A stretch of 64,000 nucleotides of DNA from Pleomorphovibrio marinus (GCF_003347495.1 NZ_QCXY01000003.1:434001-498000); one strand, 5' to 3'. Shown: positions 1 to 9,104, numbered from the stretch's first letter. Numbers and translations are program-made. Notes: generated by a model from the letters alone, not told the origin.

Positions 1-168
1 AAATGCGAGGCTAGCTAAAAACTTTGGACGAACCGCTAATCCAACAGATTTGCCCCAGGTTTTAACCTGCGTCCCGGTGGTACGTAAATATGAGAAAGTG
101 CTTTGGATAGTTTATCGGTATTCTTCAACGATAAGGAAAGTATAATTGCGTATCAAAAACAGTGAAAT

Positions 169-963
169 ATGAAAACAAATGCTTTAGGACTCATGGCATT
201 TTTACTAATATTGACAGGAAGTTTAATTTCTTGCCAAGACGATATTTCAAAAGAGATACTAGTAGATGACAACCAAGAAAATAGTTCACTTGAAGTTTTT
301 TCGTTGTATGGGACGATGTGTAATTGGGTCAATCGTGAAAACGATGGCAAAGTAGTAATTATTAACAGCCTCGAAGAATTGGAGCAATATGTCTCATGCT
401 CCATGAACAGCAGTTTTCATTCTTTGGATTTTTCTAAACAATCGTTGTTGTTGGTGGGCAGTGTTGCTTCATCTGGAATTTACGATATATATAAAACAAG
501 TATTCAACAGTCATCTATAGATGACTATGAATTGAAAGTGAAAATAAGATTAAACGAGATACCCTTACCTCTCGAATGGGATATTGCGGTTAGAGTAGAT
601 AAATTGAGAGACGATGCCCAAGTTTTATTAAGAGTAGATGAGTTGCCTGGAACTATTACAAGTGTTATCGGCAAATGGAGACTAATAAAAGAATATACAT
701 CGGGTTTTGGTTCTCCTCAAGAGGAAATAGACTATTCTAAACGAAATATAGTATATGACTTTAAAAACGATGGAGTTTTGATGGTTTCGGGAGACGGCCA
801 TACCGGTTGGGTAAAAAATGGAAATCATTCTTATTCAATTGGTAATTTCCGAAGGATTAAAGTTGGTTATAGGAGTTCTTGGTACAGTGTTTCTCCCAAT
901 GAATTAATAATTGATAGCAGGCCTGCCGATGGTTCGGCTTTTTATTTTGCAAAGGTTAAATGA
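169..963 (+). CDS. Lipoprotein with C-terminal lipocalin-like domain, function unknown
   Basis: The 264-residue protein begins with a lipoprotein signal peptide whose lipobox ends LISC, so Cys22 is the likely lipidated residue and the protein should sit in the periplasm or outer membrane. Residues about 30-165 form a domain I do not recognise. From about residue 168 the pattern IGKWRLIKEY, followed by a strand carrying YDFKNDGVLMVSG, resembles the lipocalin-like domain common in Bacteroidota lipoproteins (seen pattern, family assignment inferred). The start is the ATG directly before the signal peptide. Its TGA stop overlaps the first bases of a dispersed palindromic repeat. No neighbour suggests an operon or a substrate. 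Confidence 0.8.
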   Translation: MKTNALGLMAFLLILTGSLISCQDDISKEILVDDNQENSSLEVFSLYGTMCNWVNRENDGKVVIINSLEELEQYVSCSMNSSFHSLDFSKQSLLLVGSVASSGIYDIYKTSIQQSSIDDYELKVKIRLNEIPLPLEWDIAVRVDKLRDDAQVLLRVDELPGTITSVIGKWRLIKEYTSGFGSPQEEIDYSKRNIVYDFKNDGVLMVSGDGHTGWVKNGNHSYSIGNFRRIKVGYRSSWYSVSPNELIIDSRPADGSAFYFAKVK

Positions 964-1080
964 AATCAAGTATGAAGAATACGAAACACAGTGGCCCCGA
1001 CGGATGGCTATAAGGGCTATCGGGGTTGCGAGATTCCTCCCGTAAATCATCGGGATGAACGTTAAATAACAAATAAACAT
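961..1080 (+). repeat. Dispersed palindromic repeat, degenerate copy 1
   Basis: This is the most diverged of three consecutive copies. It begins TGAAATCAAG, where TGA is also the stop codon of the lipoprotein gene. It keeps the inner CCCCGA...TCGGGG stem, the GCGAGATTC block, a CCCG...CGGG stem and the AAATAAACAT end. It aligns along its length with the cleaner copies at 1081-1228 and 3237-3406. Confidence 0.65.
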
Positions 1081-1228
1081 ATGAAATCGAGCCTGCCTGG
1101 ACGGCAGTCAGGCATGACGAGCACGTCACACACTGGGATGCCCCGTATTCTATCGGGGAGATGCGAGATTCCCCCGAAGCAAGTTCGGGGCAGGCTATAT
1201 GACCGCTGAAAAGACAATTATAAACATA
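1081..1228 (+). repeat. Dispersed palindromic repeat, copy 2 (well conserved)
   Basis: The unit starts ATGAAATCGAGC, then has a short inverted repeat around GACGGCAGTC, the block CATGACGAGCACGTCACAC, a CCCCG...CGGGG stem, GCGAGATTC, a second stem CCCCGAA...TTCGGGG, and ends AATTATAAACAT. The next unit begins on the following base. An ATG-led frame is open for 42 codons, but it is closed early in copies 4 and 6, so I do not call it coding. Confidence 0.85.
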
Positions 1229-1426
1229 TGAAATCGAGCTTGCTTACCGGACAGACAGGCATGAGGAGTATGTCACACGGAAGCATGATTATGGTGGCGA
1301 GATTACCCCGAAGCGAGTCCCCCGAAACAAGTTCGGGGCAGGCTGGGGCAAGCTACCTGCCTGACGGTTTACCTGCCGAAGGCATGGCAGTCAGGTGTGA
1401 CCATTGAAAAACAATTATAAACACAT
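1229..1426 (+). repeat. Dispersed palindromic repeat, copy 3 (with extra stem)
   Basis: It starts ATGAAATCGAGC like copy 2 and ends AATTATAAACACAT. The 5' part carries the variant CTTACCGGACAGACAGGCAT also seen in the fragment at 39583. After the TTCGGGGCAGGC block there is an additional inverted repeat, CTGCCTGACGG...GGCAGTCAGG, making this copy about 50 bp longer than copy 2. Confidence 0.8.
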
Positions 1427-1509
1427 AAATTTAATTCATCTGCACAGAACAACAAGCTACAAGCTGCTCCGGGTTTGTGGAAAATAAATGAAATACTAGA
1501 ATTTCGTAT

Positions 1510-1839
1510 TTGTACCTGCCATTTCTTGGCCATTTTATCTTTTGGCAACTAAGTTATCGGTTAAAAAGGGCATTGCCTTTTTCCATAGTTTTCCCGTTGA
1601 TTGCTTTAAGGATAAGGTTCGTGTTACTAATTGGGCTATCATTGACTAGTGCCCGGGTGGGTTGGGAAAGGCTGTTGGAAAGACCTGCCCTTGCCTACCT
1701 GATTTCCTTTGTTAGTGTTACCCTTCCCGTTATATTGCATTTTTCACTTCTTGAATCGAATTATTTTAAATTATGTTGGGTTTTTATTACTATTAACCTG
1801 TCGATAAAAATCAAATTCTATTTGGAAATATCTCATTAA
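1510..1839 (+). CDS. Doubtful hydrophobic reading frame
   Basis: A 109-codon frame with a TTG start encodes two or three hydrophobic stretches and no recognisable motif. It stands alone between the repeat cluster and the aldo/keto reductase gene, has no ATG start, no clear ribosome binding site and no recognised relatives. It could be the remnant of a membrane protein gene or simply chance in AT-rich DNA. I list it only because the surrounding 470 bases hold nothing else. Confidence 0.2.
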   Translation: MYLPFLGHFIFWQLSYRLKRALPFSIVFPLIALRIRFVLLIGLSLTSARVGWERLLERPALAYLISFVSVTLPVILHFSLLESNYFKLCWVFITINLSIKIKFYLEISH

Positions 1840-1898
1840 ATCCTTATTATTTACCTCCTCCTTCTCGAAAGGCATAATTGATAACAAATTAAAAGGAA

Positions 1899-2918
1899 AT
1901 GGGAAATCGCAGGAAATTTATCAAAGATACAGCCTCCATCGCGGCATTTAGTTTAATTGCTGACTGGGCTTCAGCAGTTCCGGCAACTGACAAGTTGGGT
2001 GAAATTTTACCCCAACGGCAATTGATAAGGGATGGTCAAAAAGTGACAGCTTTTTGTCTTGGCGGCTATCATTTGGGATTCATAGATAACTCGGCAGATG
2101 CTGAAAAAATGGTGGAAAGATCCATGGAGCTGGGCGTGCGGTTTTTCGATAATGCACGAGGATATATCAATGGCCGTGCGGAAGAGTACATGGGTAAATT
2201 TCTAACTCCAAAATATAGGGACCAGATTTTCCTGATGACCAAGGCACATGGTAAAACGGGAAAAGAAGTTCGGCAGATGCTCGACGAATCCTTAAAAGCG
2301 TTAAAAACCGATTATCTAGATTTGTGGCAGATCCATAACCTAACATCTCCGGAAGAGGTAGATCGAAGAGTAGAAGCGGGTGTTGTGGATGCTTTCCTTG
2401 AGGCCAAAGAAAAGGGAAAGACACGTTATATCGGCTTTACCGGACACCAAAGCCCCAAAACTTTTTTACATTTTTTGAAAAAGCTGGATGAATTGGGAGT
2501 TGAAATGGATACTTGTCAAATGCCACAAAATGTTTGCGACCCAACCTTTGAATCCTTTCAAAAGCATGTGTTGCCGGTCATGCTGGAAAGAGAATACGGC
2601 ATTATTGCCATGAAAACCATGGCCGGAGGCAGTATGATGGGACAACGGATAGACACCACGCCAAAGCATATAGAAACGAAAGATATTCCTGATGTAGTAG
2701 GTAAAACGCAACTTACTTATGCCAATCTGCACCAGTATGTATATTCGTTGCCGGTTTCTAGTTTGTGCAGTGGGTGCCTGACCATCCCACAACTAGAAGC
2801 CAATGTAAACGTGTTGCGAGACATGAAAAAACTTTCAGAAGCGGACATGAATAAATTGGAGGAATATGCAGCTCCATATGCAGGCATGATGGTTGAGAAT
2901 TATAAGAGGATATTTTAA
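1899..2918 (+). CDS. Tat-exported aldo/keto reductase
   Basis: The 339-residue protein carries a twin-arginine signal (NRRKFIKDTASIAAFSLIA, residues 3-21), so it is predicted to be folded in the cytoplasm and exported. The rest is an aldo/keto reductase barrel, and the family's catalytic tetrad can be placed at Asp84, Tyr89 (FFDNARGY), Lys115 (MTKAHG) and His146 (QIHNL). Such enzymes reduce carbonyls with NADPH; a periplasmic location makes the hydride source uncertain, and many Tat-exported members have no known substrate. A CSGC pair sits near the C terminus, but the full ferredoxin cysteine set of some relatives is not present. It is a single-gene unit. Family confident, substrate unknown. 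Confidence 0.9.
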   Translation: MGNRRKFIKDTASIAAFSLIADWASAVPATDKLGEILPQRQLIRDGQKVTAFCLGGYHLGFIDNSADAEKMVERSMELGVRFFDNARGYINGRAEEYMGKFLTPKYRDQIFLMTKAHGKTGKEVRQMLDESLKALKTDYLDLWQIHNLTSPEEVDRRVEAGVVDAFLEAKEKGKTRYIGFTGHQSPKTFLHFLKKLDELGVEMDTCQMPQNVCDPTFESFQKHVLPVMLEREYGIIAMKTMAGGSMMGQRIDTTPKHIETKDIPDVVGKTQLTYANLHQYVYSLPVSSLCSGCLTIPQLEANVNVLRDMKKLSEADMNKLEEYAAPYAGMMVENYKRIF

Positions 2919-3236
2919 TGATACACCGATGAAGGTATAACCAACCTTTTAGGGCAAACCGGCCGGGTTTTGTAAATCATGTGCTACTTCCTATTACGAG
3001 GAAGGAAAGGAATTTGAGAAACCCTCAAAAATGTGCGGTGAAAATATCCCATGCCATGCCCCATTGGCAAGTCAACACCATTATAAATCAAAAAGCCCTT
3101 TAAAAATTTTTCTGATGCCTGTGCATACAGGGTCTTTGTAGGAATAAACCGCACCGCTCTTAAAGATGCTTTTCTGCTCTTGCCACTAGTGGCCTTACCT
3201 TAGGGGGTTATTTTTATCCCTTCCGTGATCACAAAC
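2919..3236. other. Intergenic stretch with no recognisable feature
   Basis: Between the aldo/keto reductase stop and the repeat copy at 3237 I see no open frame with coding character, no clear terminator hairpin with a T-run and no promoter match. The composition is like the surrounding intergenic DNA. Confidence 0.5.
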
Positions 3237-3406
3237 TGAAATCGAGTCTGTCCTGACGACAGTCAGGGCATGACGAGCACGTCACACACTGGGATGCCCC
3301 GATAGCTATCGGGGAGATGCGAGATTCCCCCGAATCGAGTTCCCCGAAACGAGTTCGGGGCAGGCAGGGGCAAGCTATATGACCGCTAAAAAGAAATTAT
3401 AAACAT
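3237..3406 (+). repeat. Dispersed palindromic repeat, copy 4
   Basis: It begins TGAAATCGAG and contains CCTGACGACAGTCAGG, CATGACGAGCACGTCACAC, CCCCGATAGCTATCGGGG (a near-complete 18 bp palindrome) and TTCGGGGCAGGC, and ends AAATTATAAACAT. It lies in the gap between the aldo/keto reductase and the RraA-family gene, not next to a stop codon. The frame that is open in copy 2 is stopped after six codons here. Confidence 0.85.
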
Positions 3407-3742
3407 ATGAATTAAGTATACCAATTCACCCTCCCACTTTGCTAAAAATTTGACTTCCCCCTCTTTTCGCCAAATGGCTAGCATACAAAAATTCCATACT
3501 CATTAGCAATGGGCCAAAAGCAAAACCGATCTTTGGCCGGTCTTCCGGATGAATTAGAGCAAGGCTCCCTCCTTATAATTTTTAGTTGCGAAGCTCTTTA
3601 GATTGGGGATCCACCCTTTACCTTTTGCGTATATGCCTACAGAAAAATATTTCCTAACATATAAAATAAAATTCTGCAATCTAAATCTTTTTACTATTTT
3701 CCGTTTCAAACATCAATTAAACCCAAATCCTTATTTACAATT
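3407..3742. other. Intergenic region upstream of the RraA-family gene
   Basis: AT-rich in its last 100 bases, as expected of a promoter region, but I cannot find a clean TAnnTTTG box. No small gene is visible. Confidence 0.4.
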
Positions 3743-4672
3743 ATGAAAAATATCTTCTTCTTATTGGTAATTTGTGTATTGTCACTCCCTCTTCAGGCCC
3801 AGCAAATCGGATCTCCTTCAGAACAGATCATTGCCCTTACTTCCCTATGGGAAGGGGAGCGCTTCGACGACGGAAGACCCAAGGTACCCGACGTCATGCT
3901 TCAAAAACTTGAAAAGGCCACCTTGGAACAAATCTGGGGATTCCTCTTACGTAAGGGGTACCGAAATCAAGTAGAAAAAGACTGGATCATTCTTAAGCCG
4001 GGAAGCACCATGGTCGGCAGGGCAATGACGGCCCAGTTTATGCCCTCTCGCCCTGACCTGGACAGCCTGGTTCGTGCGACTGGAAAAAAAGAAGGGCGTT
4101 CACAACGGGGAGGTATTAATATCTGGCCGATTGACATCTTGACGGAAGGGGATATTTATGTGGCAGACGGCTATGGAAAAGTGAAGGACGGTACACTTAT
4201 AGGTTCGAGTCTTGGCAATGCCATTTATGGAAAAACAGGGAAAGGGGTGGTTTTCTATGGTTCCATCCGGGACATGCAGGAACTCAAAGATACAGAGGGC
4301 TTTAACGCTTGGATCAAAGGGCAGGACCCCTCTTTTATCAAAGACATGACACCTACTTCCATCAATGCGCCTGTCCGTATCGGGGAAGTAACGGTGTTTC
4401 CGGGAGACGTGGTCTTTGCCAATGATTATGGGACAGCCTTTATCCCTGCCCATCTGGTAGAGGACCTGGTGGTGACATCCGAATTGGTGGGGCTCCGGGA
4501 TGAGTTTGAGCGTTTACTACTGCAGGAAGGAAAATACCCTTCCGGGGAAATTCATGGTCAGTGGAACGAGGACATCAAAAACGAATTTCGTGCCTGGGTA
4601 AAGAAATACCCCGAGGACCTTGCCGTCAGTATGGAACAAATTGAAGAATACCTGGAAAAATCCAACCGATAG
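3743..4672 (+). CDS. Exported RraA-family protein (HMG aldolase / RNase E inhibitor fold)
   Basis: The 309-residue protein has a Sec signal peptide ending in LPLQAQ (cleavage near residue 20) and a core with the RraA/4-hydroxy-4-methyl-2-oxoglutarate aldolase signature: GSSLGNAIYGKTGKG followed by FYGSIRD, which supplies the Arg176-Asp177 pair used by the aldolases for substrate and metal contacts. Classical RraA is about 160 residues and cytosolic; this longer, exported form with N- and C-terminal extensions is typical of an uncharacterised branch in Bacteroidota. An RNase E role is therefore unlikely; a lyase acting on small carboxylic acids in the periplasm is an inference. A terminator-like hairpin follows at 4697. 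Confidence 0.8.
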   Translation: MKNIFFLLVICVLSLPLQAQQIGSPSEQIIALTSLWEGERFDDGRPKVPDVMLQKLEKATLEQIWGFLLRKGYRNQVEKDWIILKPGSTMVGRAMTAQFMPSRPDLDSLVRATGKKEGRSQRGGINIWPIDILTEGDIYVADGYGKVKDGTLIGSSLGNAIYGKTGKGVVFYGSIRDMQELKDTEGFNAWIKGQDPSFIKDMTPTSINAPVRIGEVTVFPGDVVFANDYGTAFIPAHLVEDLVVTSELVGLRDEFERLLLQEGKYPSGEIHGQWNEDIKNEFRAWVKKYPEDLAVSMEQIEEYLEKSNR

Positions 4673-4696
4673 GCTCTCCCTTTTGACCAATTTTAT

Positions 4697-4731
4697 CCCC
4701 TTGGAGAATTCCATTTCTCTAAGGGGGTTTT
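4697..4731 (+). terminator. Rho-independent terminator after the RraA-family gene
   Basis: The arms CCCCTTGGAGAA and TTCTCTAAGGGG pair with one G-T and are followed by GTTTT. It lies 24 bases after the stop codon. Confidence 0.7.
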
Positions 4732-5114
4732 GATAAAGGGCAGAAAAAAGAAAATGTGAGAATATCCGGTGTCTATGTGAAGGAAGCACTATTTAGATAA
4801 TCATGGGCAGCCAAAACAGGGGAAATAAACAAATGGCCCATTTTAAAAATAATTCACCTGGTATCCTGTAGGGTTGATAAATATCAAATGGACTGGGTTG
4901 TATTTCTCTCCTACCGTGGTTTTCGGATATTCAATTTTTCCCCTTGGCCAATAGCCATGATTGTGCATATTGGATTTATTTCCTTTTTTGTGCCCCACTA
5001 ATAACCATGCGGTTGGAACACTGAATTTCATTGCCCCATTTATAATGAGCCAAACAAAAAACCAATTGTATCCGATCCTCTTAGCAAATAAAAACAAAAC
5101 GTACTACTTTGAAC
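4732..5114. other. Intergenic region without a convincing gene
   Basis: Frames of 60-85 codons exist on both strands (for example 4843-5097 on the minus strand) but none has a motif, start context or neighbour that supports it. The region leads into the promoter candidate of the next gene. Confidence 0.4.
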
Positions 5115-5122
5115 TATTTTTG
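5115..5122 (+). promoter_or_regulatory. Possible -7 box for the esterase-like gene
   Basis: TATTTTTG matches the Bacteroidota TAnnTTTG element 33 bases before the start codon. No TTTG is present at the expected -33 distance, so support is weak. Confidence 0.35.
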
Positions 5123-5155
5123 GTAGATTCACAAAACAATGTATTCATTTAAAAT

Positions 5156-6289
5156 ATGCTCAAAAAATATTATTGCCCCCAGGGGTGTATTCTAATATTC
5201 CTATTATTGGTAGGCACTTTGAAAGCAGTAGGCCAGAACAATACCCTCATTTCTCCTGAAGTCGAAACAGCACGCACAGACGCCTATGAGAAACAACTGG
5301 AAAATTATCTCAGGCATTATCTTGTAGAAGAATATGAGGCACGTTCGGAAAAAGCATGGAACCGTGATTACAGTAGCTCTGATGCATTGGAACGTAGCGT
5401 GAAACCAAACCGAAGAAGATGGGAAGAGGTGTTGAGCCCCCCGGTACTTTCCAAGAGTGGGCCACTTGAGCGAAACCCCTATACTTTAGGAGAGACCCAT
5501 GCGGAATGGGTCAACCTTCCACTTGGCAAGCTAATGGCAGAAGCCGTTTTGGCATTCCCTGAAGGAGCAAGTGAGGAAAAACAGGTAGGTATTGTCATTG
5601 TTCAGCATGGCATCGGAAGTACGCCCGAAACCCCCTTTTCTCCCGGAGCTTATCATGAATACGCCAAAGCATTGCTGGAAGCTGGATTTGCTGTATTGGT
5701 GCCAATGAACCTGAAATCTGTAGAAAGGCGTAACAATGTGGAACGATATGCTCGCCTCGCAGGTACAAGCTTGCCCGGAATAGAATTGGTTCGTTTGCAG
5801 CACCTCCTGGATATTGTACTTGCGGATCCACGGATTGATGCGGACAAGGTGGGCATGTGGGGGGTTTCCTTGGGCGGTATGGCGACCATGTTCTGGATGC
5901 CACTAGAACGCCGAATAAAAGCGGGTGTGGTTTCAGCCTGGTTTAATGAGCGAAGAAACAAAATGGCTGTGCCGGATGAGCGGTACTCCAGCTTTTCACC
6001 AAGGGAAGACCATGCATTTTTTAATGGATGGTTGACGGAATTTTCAGATTACGATCTCGTTTCCCTGATTGCTCCCCGACCCTTGATGATTCAGCATGGG
6101 AAAAAGGACAATATAGCTTATTGGCCTCAGGTGGTGGATGAATATGAAAAATCAACAATCCATTATCAGCAACTTAACATTCCCGAAAGGATGGAACTCA
6201 TTTTACATGAAGGAGGGCATGAGGCAATTGTGGATGAGGGAGTAAGGTTTATGAACACATGGCTAAATGGAACCGAAAAGGTTAAGTAG
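5156..6289 (+). CDS. Secreted alpha/beta hydrolase (dienelactone hydrolase / acetyl-esterase type)
   Basis: The 377-residue protein starts with a hydrophobic signal segment (residues about 8-25, ending KAVGQ). The alpha/beta-hydrolase core begins near residue 140. The nucleophile elbow GVSLG places the catalytic serine at Ser238, the acid is probably the Asp in QHGKKDN, and the histidine lies in HEGGHEA near the C terminus. The overall length and the 120-residue N-terminal extension match the periplasmic hydrolases often annotated as acetyl xylan esterase-like or dienelactone-hydrolase-like in Bacteroidota. It is monocistronic and its substrate cannot be read from the sequence. It may relate functionally to the exported RraA-family protein upstream, but a terminator separates them. 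Confidence 0.85.
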   Translation: MLKKYYCPQGCILIFLLLVGTLKAVGQNNTLISPEVETARTDAYEKQLENYLRHYLVEEYEARSEKAWNRDYSSSDALERSVKPNRRRWEEVLSPPVLSKSGPLERNPYTLGETHAEWVNLPLGKLMAEAVLAFPEGASEEKQVGIVIVQHGIGSTPETPFSPGAYHEYAKALLEAGFAVLVPMNLKSVERRNNVERYARLAGTSLPGIELVRLQHLLDIVLADPRIDADKVGMWGVSLGGMATMFWMPLERRIKAGVVSAWFNERRNKMAVPDERYSSFSPREDHAFFNGWLTEFSDYDLVSLIAPRPLMIQHGKKDNIAYWPQVVDEYEKSTIHYQQLNIPERMELILHEGGHEAIVDEGVRFMNTWLNGTEKVK

Positions 6290-6354
6290 ATGCTCAAATC
6301 CCTTTTCCCTCACCCATAAGCAAATTCTATAAGGAATATATAATAGTAAGTTAG

Positions 6355-6927
6355 TCACCCATCGGATGGTGTAGTAGGAGTAGTTGGTTTAGAATGCCAC
6401 AATCTCCACATGCCCCACCAGGCCACAGGGGCCAATGGAACCACAGTGATCATCCCTGGAAAATACCCATATGGGCCAGGTGTGAATAAAGGAAATACAA
6501 AATGGGCCAGTTCACTCACACCCATTGCCGCAAAAACAGTCCAGGCACCCAAATAACCGTACCACTTTTTCTTGATTATAAACAGGGGACTCAGCAACCA
6601 AAACAGCGAAAAAAGTGTAATAAGAACACCTTCAACGGTTACTGTATCCGGATATGGAACTCCTGTCAATTTTTCCATTTCATCAAAAAAACCAGAGACC
6701 TGCTCATCCACCCTATGAATGGCAAACATGGCCATTGTCAAGAAATAGGGCCACTTTATTGATTCCCAAGCTGTTTCAGAAGTACTTGACAGCCACAAAA
6801 TAAACCCGCCAAAAAATCCAACAAGAAAGATATAAGCAGGGATCAAACCAATATTTAAATACCCCAATACCGGGATTACCAAAATCAACACAAAGGCAAC
6901 AACTATTTTATCAGGAGATTTTTTCAT
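6355..6927 (-). CDS. HXXEE-like integral membrane protein
   Basis: The 190-residue protein has about five or six hydrophobic segments. A conserved-looking HRVDEQ motif sits at the end of one segment, and later SELAHFVFP is followed by a GPYGYFPGMIT loop; this arrangement resembles the HXXEE family, small membrane proteins of unknown role (assignment by pattern, not by search). The start ATG gives a short positively charged N terminus before the first membrane span. It lies 98 bases downstream of the AraC-type regulator on the same strand, so they may be cotranscribed. Function unknown. Confidence 0.7.
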   Translation of the reverse strand: MKKSPDKIVVAFVLILVIPVLGYLNIGLIPAYIFLVGFFGGFILWLSSTSETAWESIKWPYFLTMAMFAIHRVDEQVSGFFDEMEKLTGVPYPDTVTVEGVLITLFSLFWLLSPLFIIKKKWYGYLGAWTVFAAMGVSELAHFVFPLFTPGPYGYFPGMITVVPLAPVAWWGMWRLWHSKPTTPTTPSDG

Positions 6928-7025
6928 TAGCTTAATTATTTGATTTCAACAAAAATCAGGAGGATTAAAAAAAATAAATTGTAAAAATCAGCCGAATTTG
7001 ACTTTTTACTTGATTTTAAAACCAA

Positions 7026-7898
7026 CTAGGCATGAATAAGGTCAGCGTTCTTCATTTTATGGGTTAATTCTTTAATCAATTCTTCCTTTGGCTCGAATGC
7101 TGAGCTATTCTTGAACCTCAAAGGGGTGGTTCCTGACAGTTTTGAAAAATCCCTGATAAAATGACTTTGGTCCACATAGCCAAACTCATAGGCCAAAGAG
7201 GTAAGATTAGGGCAGTCCCTTTCTGAGTTAAAATAATTTATGATTTTTTGAAAACGAATAATCCTATTATATTTTTTAGGATTTATGCCCATCCTATCCA
7301 AAAAGGTCCTGTTAAAATTACGGATGGACATACTACACATTTTGGATATCTCGTCCACATTTTTCAAGTACAGATGAGAATGGATGTCCCTCATTAAAAA
7401 CCCAAACTTTTCATCAGGTGATTTTTGTCTTAACAGAAAGTGATTTTCCAAATACCTTGAGGCAACTGCAGTTTTCTCCATAAACGTTTCACCAAAATAC
7501 AGCTCTTCTTCAAACTGGGAGCTGTTTTTTTCAAAAATGTTGGATAGTGCTATTTTATTGTCTACCAATTCCTTTGCAGAAGTCAGGTGCAGGCTGTGGT
7601 AAATCTCTGGATGAAAAATAATGCCAAACAACTCATAATCCCCGAAAATGCTCACCTCGTAATCCATAGACCTAACCCCTACCAAAAAACTTCTAGGGTA
7701 ATTCTTCAGGATGCCTTCTTGACCTGAATAAAAGAATTCCCCCTTTAACGTACTGATGATTCCAAAACCCGAACAAGGTAGGATTTTAACCCTATTGAAA
7801 CCATTAGCCCCCTCTTTTCCGGAAATCATCCAAAAACCTTTTACTACTCGGCTTAAAGACTTGGGAGGTTTGCAATAATAGAATTTGTAGTTGTTCAT
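7026..7898 (-). CDS. AraC-family transcriptional regulator
   Basis: The 290-residue protein has an N-terminal sensing half (about 1-150) of the type seen in AraC proteins with a DUF6597-like domain, and a C-terminal pair of helix-turn-helix motifs. The second HTH contains the classic AraC signature FGYVDQSHFIRDFSKLSGTTP near residues 235-255. It probably binds promoter DNA in response to a ligand that cannot be identified. It is divergent from the lipoprotein esterase gene at 8318, and the HXXEE-like protein lies downstream. Either could be its target; this is inference. Confidence 0.9.
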   Translation of the reverse strand: MNNYKFYYCKPPKSLSRVVKGFWMISGKEGANGFNRVKILPCSGFGIISTLKGEFFYSGQEGILKNYPRSFLVGVRSMDYEVSIFGDYELFGIIFHPEIYHSLHLTSAKELVDNKIALSNIFEKNSSQFEEELYFGETFMEKTAVASRYLENHFLLRQKSPDEKFGFLMRDIHSHLYLKNVDEISKMCSMSIRNFNRTFLDRMGINPKKYNRIIRFQKIINYFNSERDCPNLTSLAYEFGYVDQSHFIRDFSKLSGTTPLRFKNSSAFEPKEELIKELTHKMKNADLIHA

Positions 7899-8317
7899 AA
7901 CCCTTTTTTTACTACTAAATCAAGACGTCTACTATTATGCGTATAGAGTTCCAGTAATGTTTCATATAATTAGGTAAATTTAAATACAACTCACTAGTGT
8001 TACGTTAGGAATAAATTGACGGTCGGATTCCTGCAGAGTAAATTGTGTATGCGGAGGTCCTCTGCGAATAGCTGAGAAATCTGCGGAAGAAATTTGTCCA
8101 TAGTTTGGATAACATAGCGCTAGCTAATCCAGAGGGTTTCCTGTTGCTGGAAAATGATAAAATGGTTGATTATTCTATTATTTTTATACTTTATAGGGTA
8201 ATAAACCGATAAAAGGAGTACATCTGAAGGAGTTTGTCCAAAATCACAATTGGCTGAAAATTACAATGATTGCATTGCATTAATGCAGAAATTTGAACCT
8301 CCTAAATTTCCGCAAAT
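7899..8317. other. Divergent intergenic region with degenerate short repeats
   Basis: The 419 bp between the divergent AraC and esterase genes carry several partly inverted copies of a CTGCAGA/CTGCGGA-like heptamer between about 8030 and 8095 (TCCTGCAGAG, CCTCTGCG, TCTGCGGA). They could be operator half-sites or remnants of a repeat. No gene is visible. Confidence 0.4.
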
Positions 8318-9100
8318 ATGAATAAATTAACCCTCTTTCTTTTGTTTGCATTCTTGTTACTACTACCCTCCTGTTTTCTAGAGCCCCAAAAGCCCGCTAC
8401 CAAAGAATTTGCGATCCAAACCAATTTTCTGGGGCATAAGCATGAAGTCAGTGTTTTTGAACCTGACCAAATGGATACTACGGGCAAAATCAACATGATT
8501 TTCGTCATTGATGGACAATGGCATGCCGACCATGCCATCAGGTATTTTAACGCTCAAAGCCCTAGTCGGCATCACAGCAACTTCCCCTCTATTATAGTTT
8601 CCATGAATACAGAAAACATAAGGAATGAAGCCTTGGATATTTCCCTTTGGCAAAATGAAAATGGGGCAATTCACCCCTATCTAATGTATCTAAAAAAACT
8701 TATTCGTGAAGTAGAAGCATCCTATCCCGGCGTGAACCACGAAAATAGTAACAGGGTATTGCTAGGACACTCTCTCGGTGGCCTTTTTGCACTATCAGTC
8801 TACTTGAAAGAAACAGCATTATTTGATTCCTATATTTTACTTAGCCCATCACTTTGGGTGGAACAGGGGTACGTATTCGAAATGGAACAGCAGAGGAGGG
8901 AGCATCTTGAAGATACGCCCGCAAGGGTTATAATGACAGTGGCTTCCCTGGAACCAACCGGGAGCCTAGTGTTTGAATTGGCCAAAATTCTTGAAAATCA
9001 CCATCCCCAAATAAGCCTTGCTTTCCGGGAAATAAAAAATGAAAACCACTCAAGTTCGGTCAAAAAAGCGATAAAACTGGCCGCAGAATTAATGGAATAA
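8318..9100 (+). CDS. Lipoprotein esterase of the IroE/Fes-like alpha/beta hydrolase family
   Basis: A lipobox (LLLLPSC) marks Cys19 for lipidation. The mature 240 residues match the putative-esterase family that includes ferri-siderophore esterases: a domain opening with NMIFVIDGQW and VSMNTENIRNE, the nucleophile elbow LGHSLGG (Ser152), and a C-terminal ENHSS that likely provides the catalytic histidine. The enzyme should hydrolyse an ester at the cell envelope; whether the substrate is a siderophore or a carbohydrate ester is open. The next gene begins 4 bases after its stop, so the two form an operon. Confidence 0.85.
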   Translation: MNKLTLFLLFAFLLLLPSCFLEPQKPATKEFAIQTNFLGHKHEVSVFEPDQMDTTGKINMIFVIDGQWHADHAIRYFNAQSPSRHHSNFPSIIVSMNTENIRNEALDISLWQNENGAIHPYLMYLKKLIREVEASYPGVNHENSNRVLLGHSLGGLFALSVYLKETALFDSYILLSPSLWVEQGYVFEMEQQRREHLEDTPARVIMTVASLEPTGSLVFELAKILENHHPQISLAFREIKNENHSSSVKKAIKLAAELME

Positions 9101-9104
9101 ATCA

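Noticed and set aside
4843-5097. Minus-strand frame of 84 codons in the gap before the esterase-like gene
   Set aside because: The translation looks somewhat protein-like, but there is no motif, no promoter and no neighbour to support it.
5595-5961. Overlapping minus-strand frames inside the esterase-like gene
   Set aside because: They are antisense to a gene with clear catalytic motifs and use proline/serine-rich low-quality translations.
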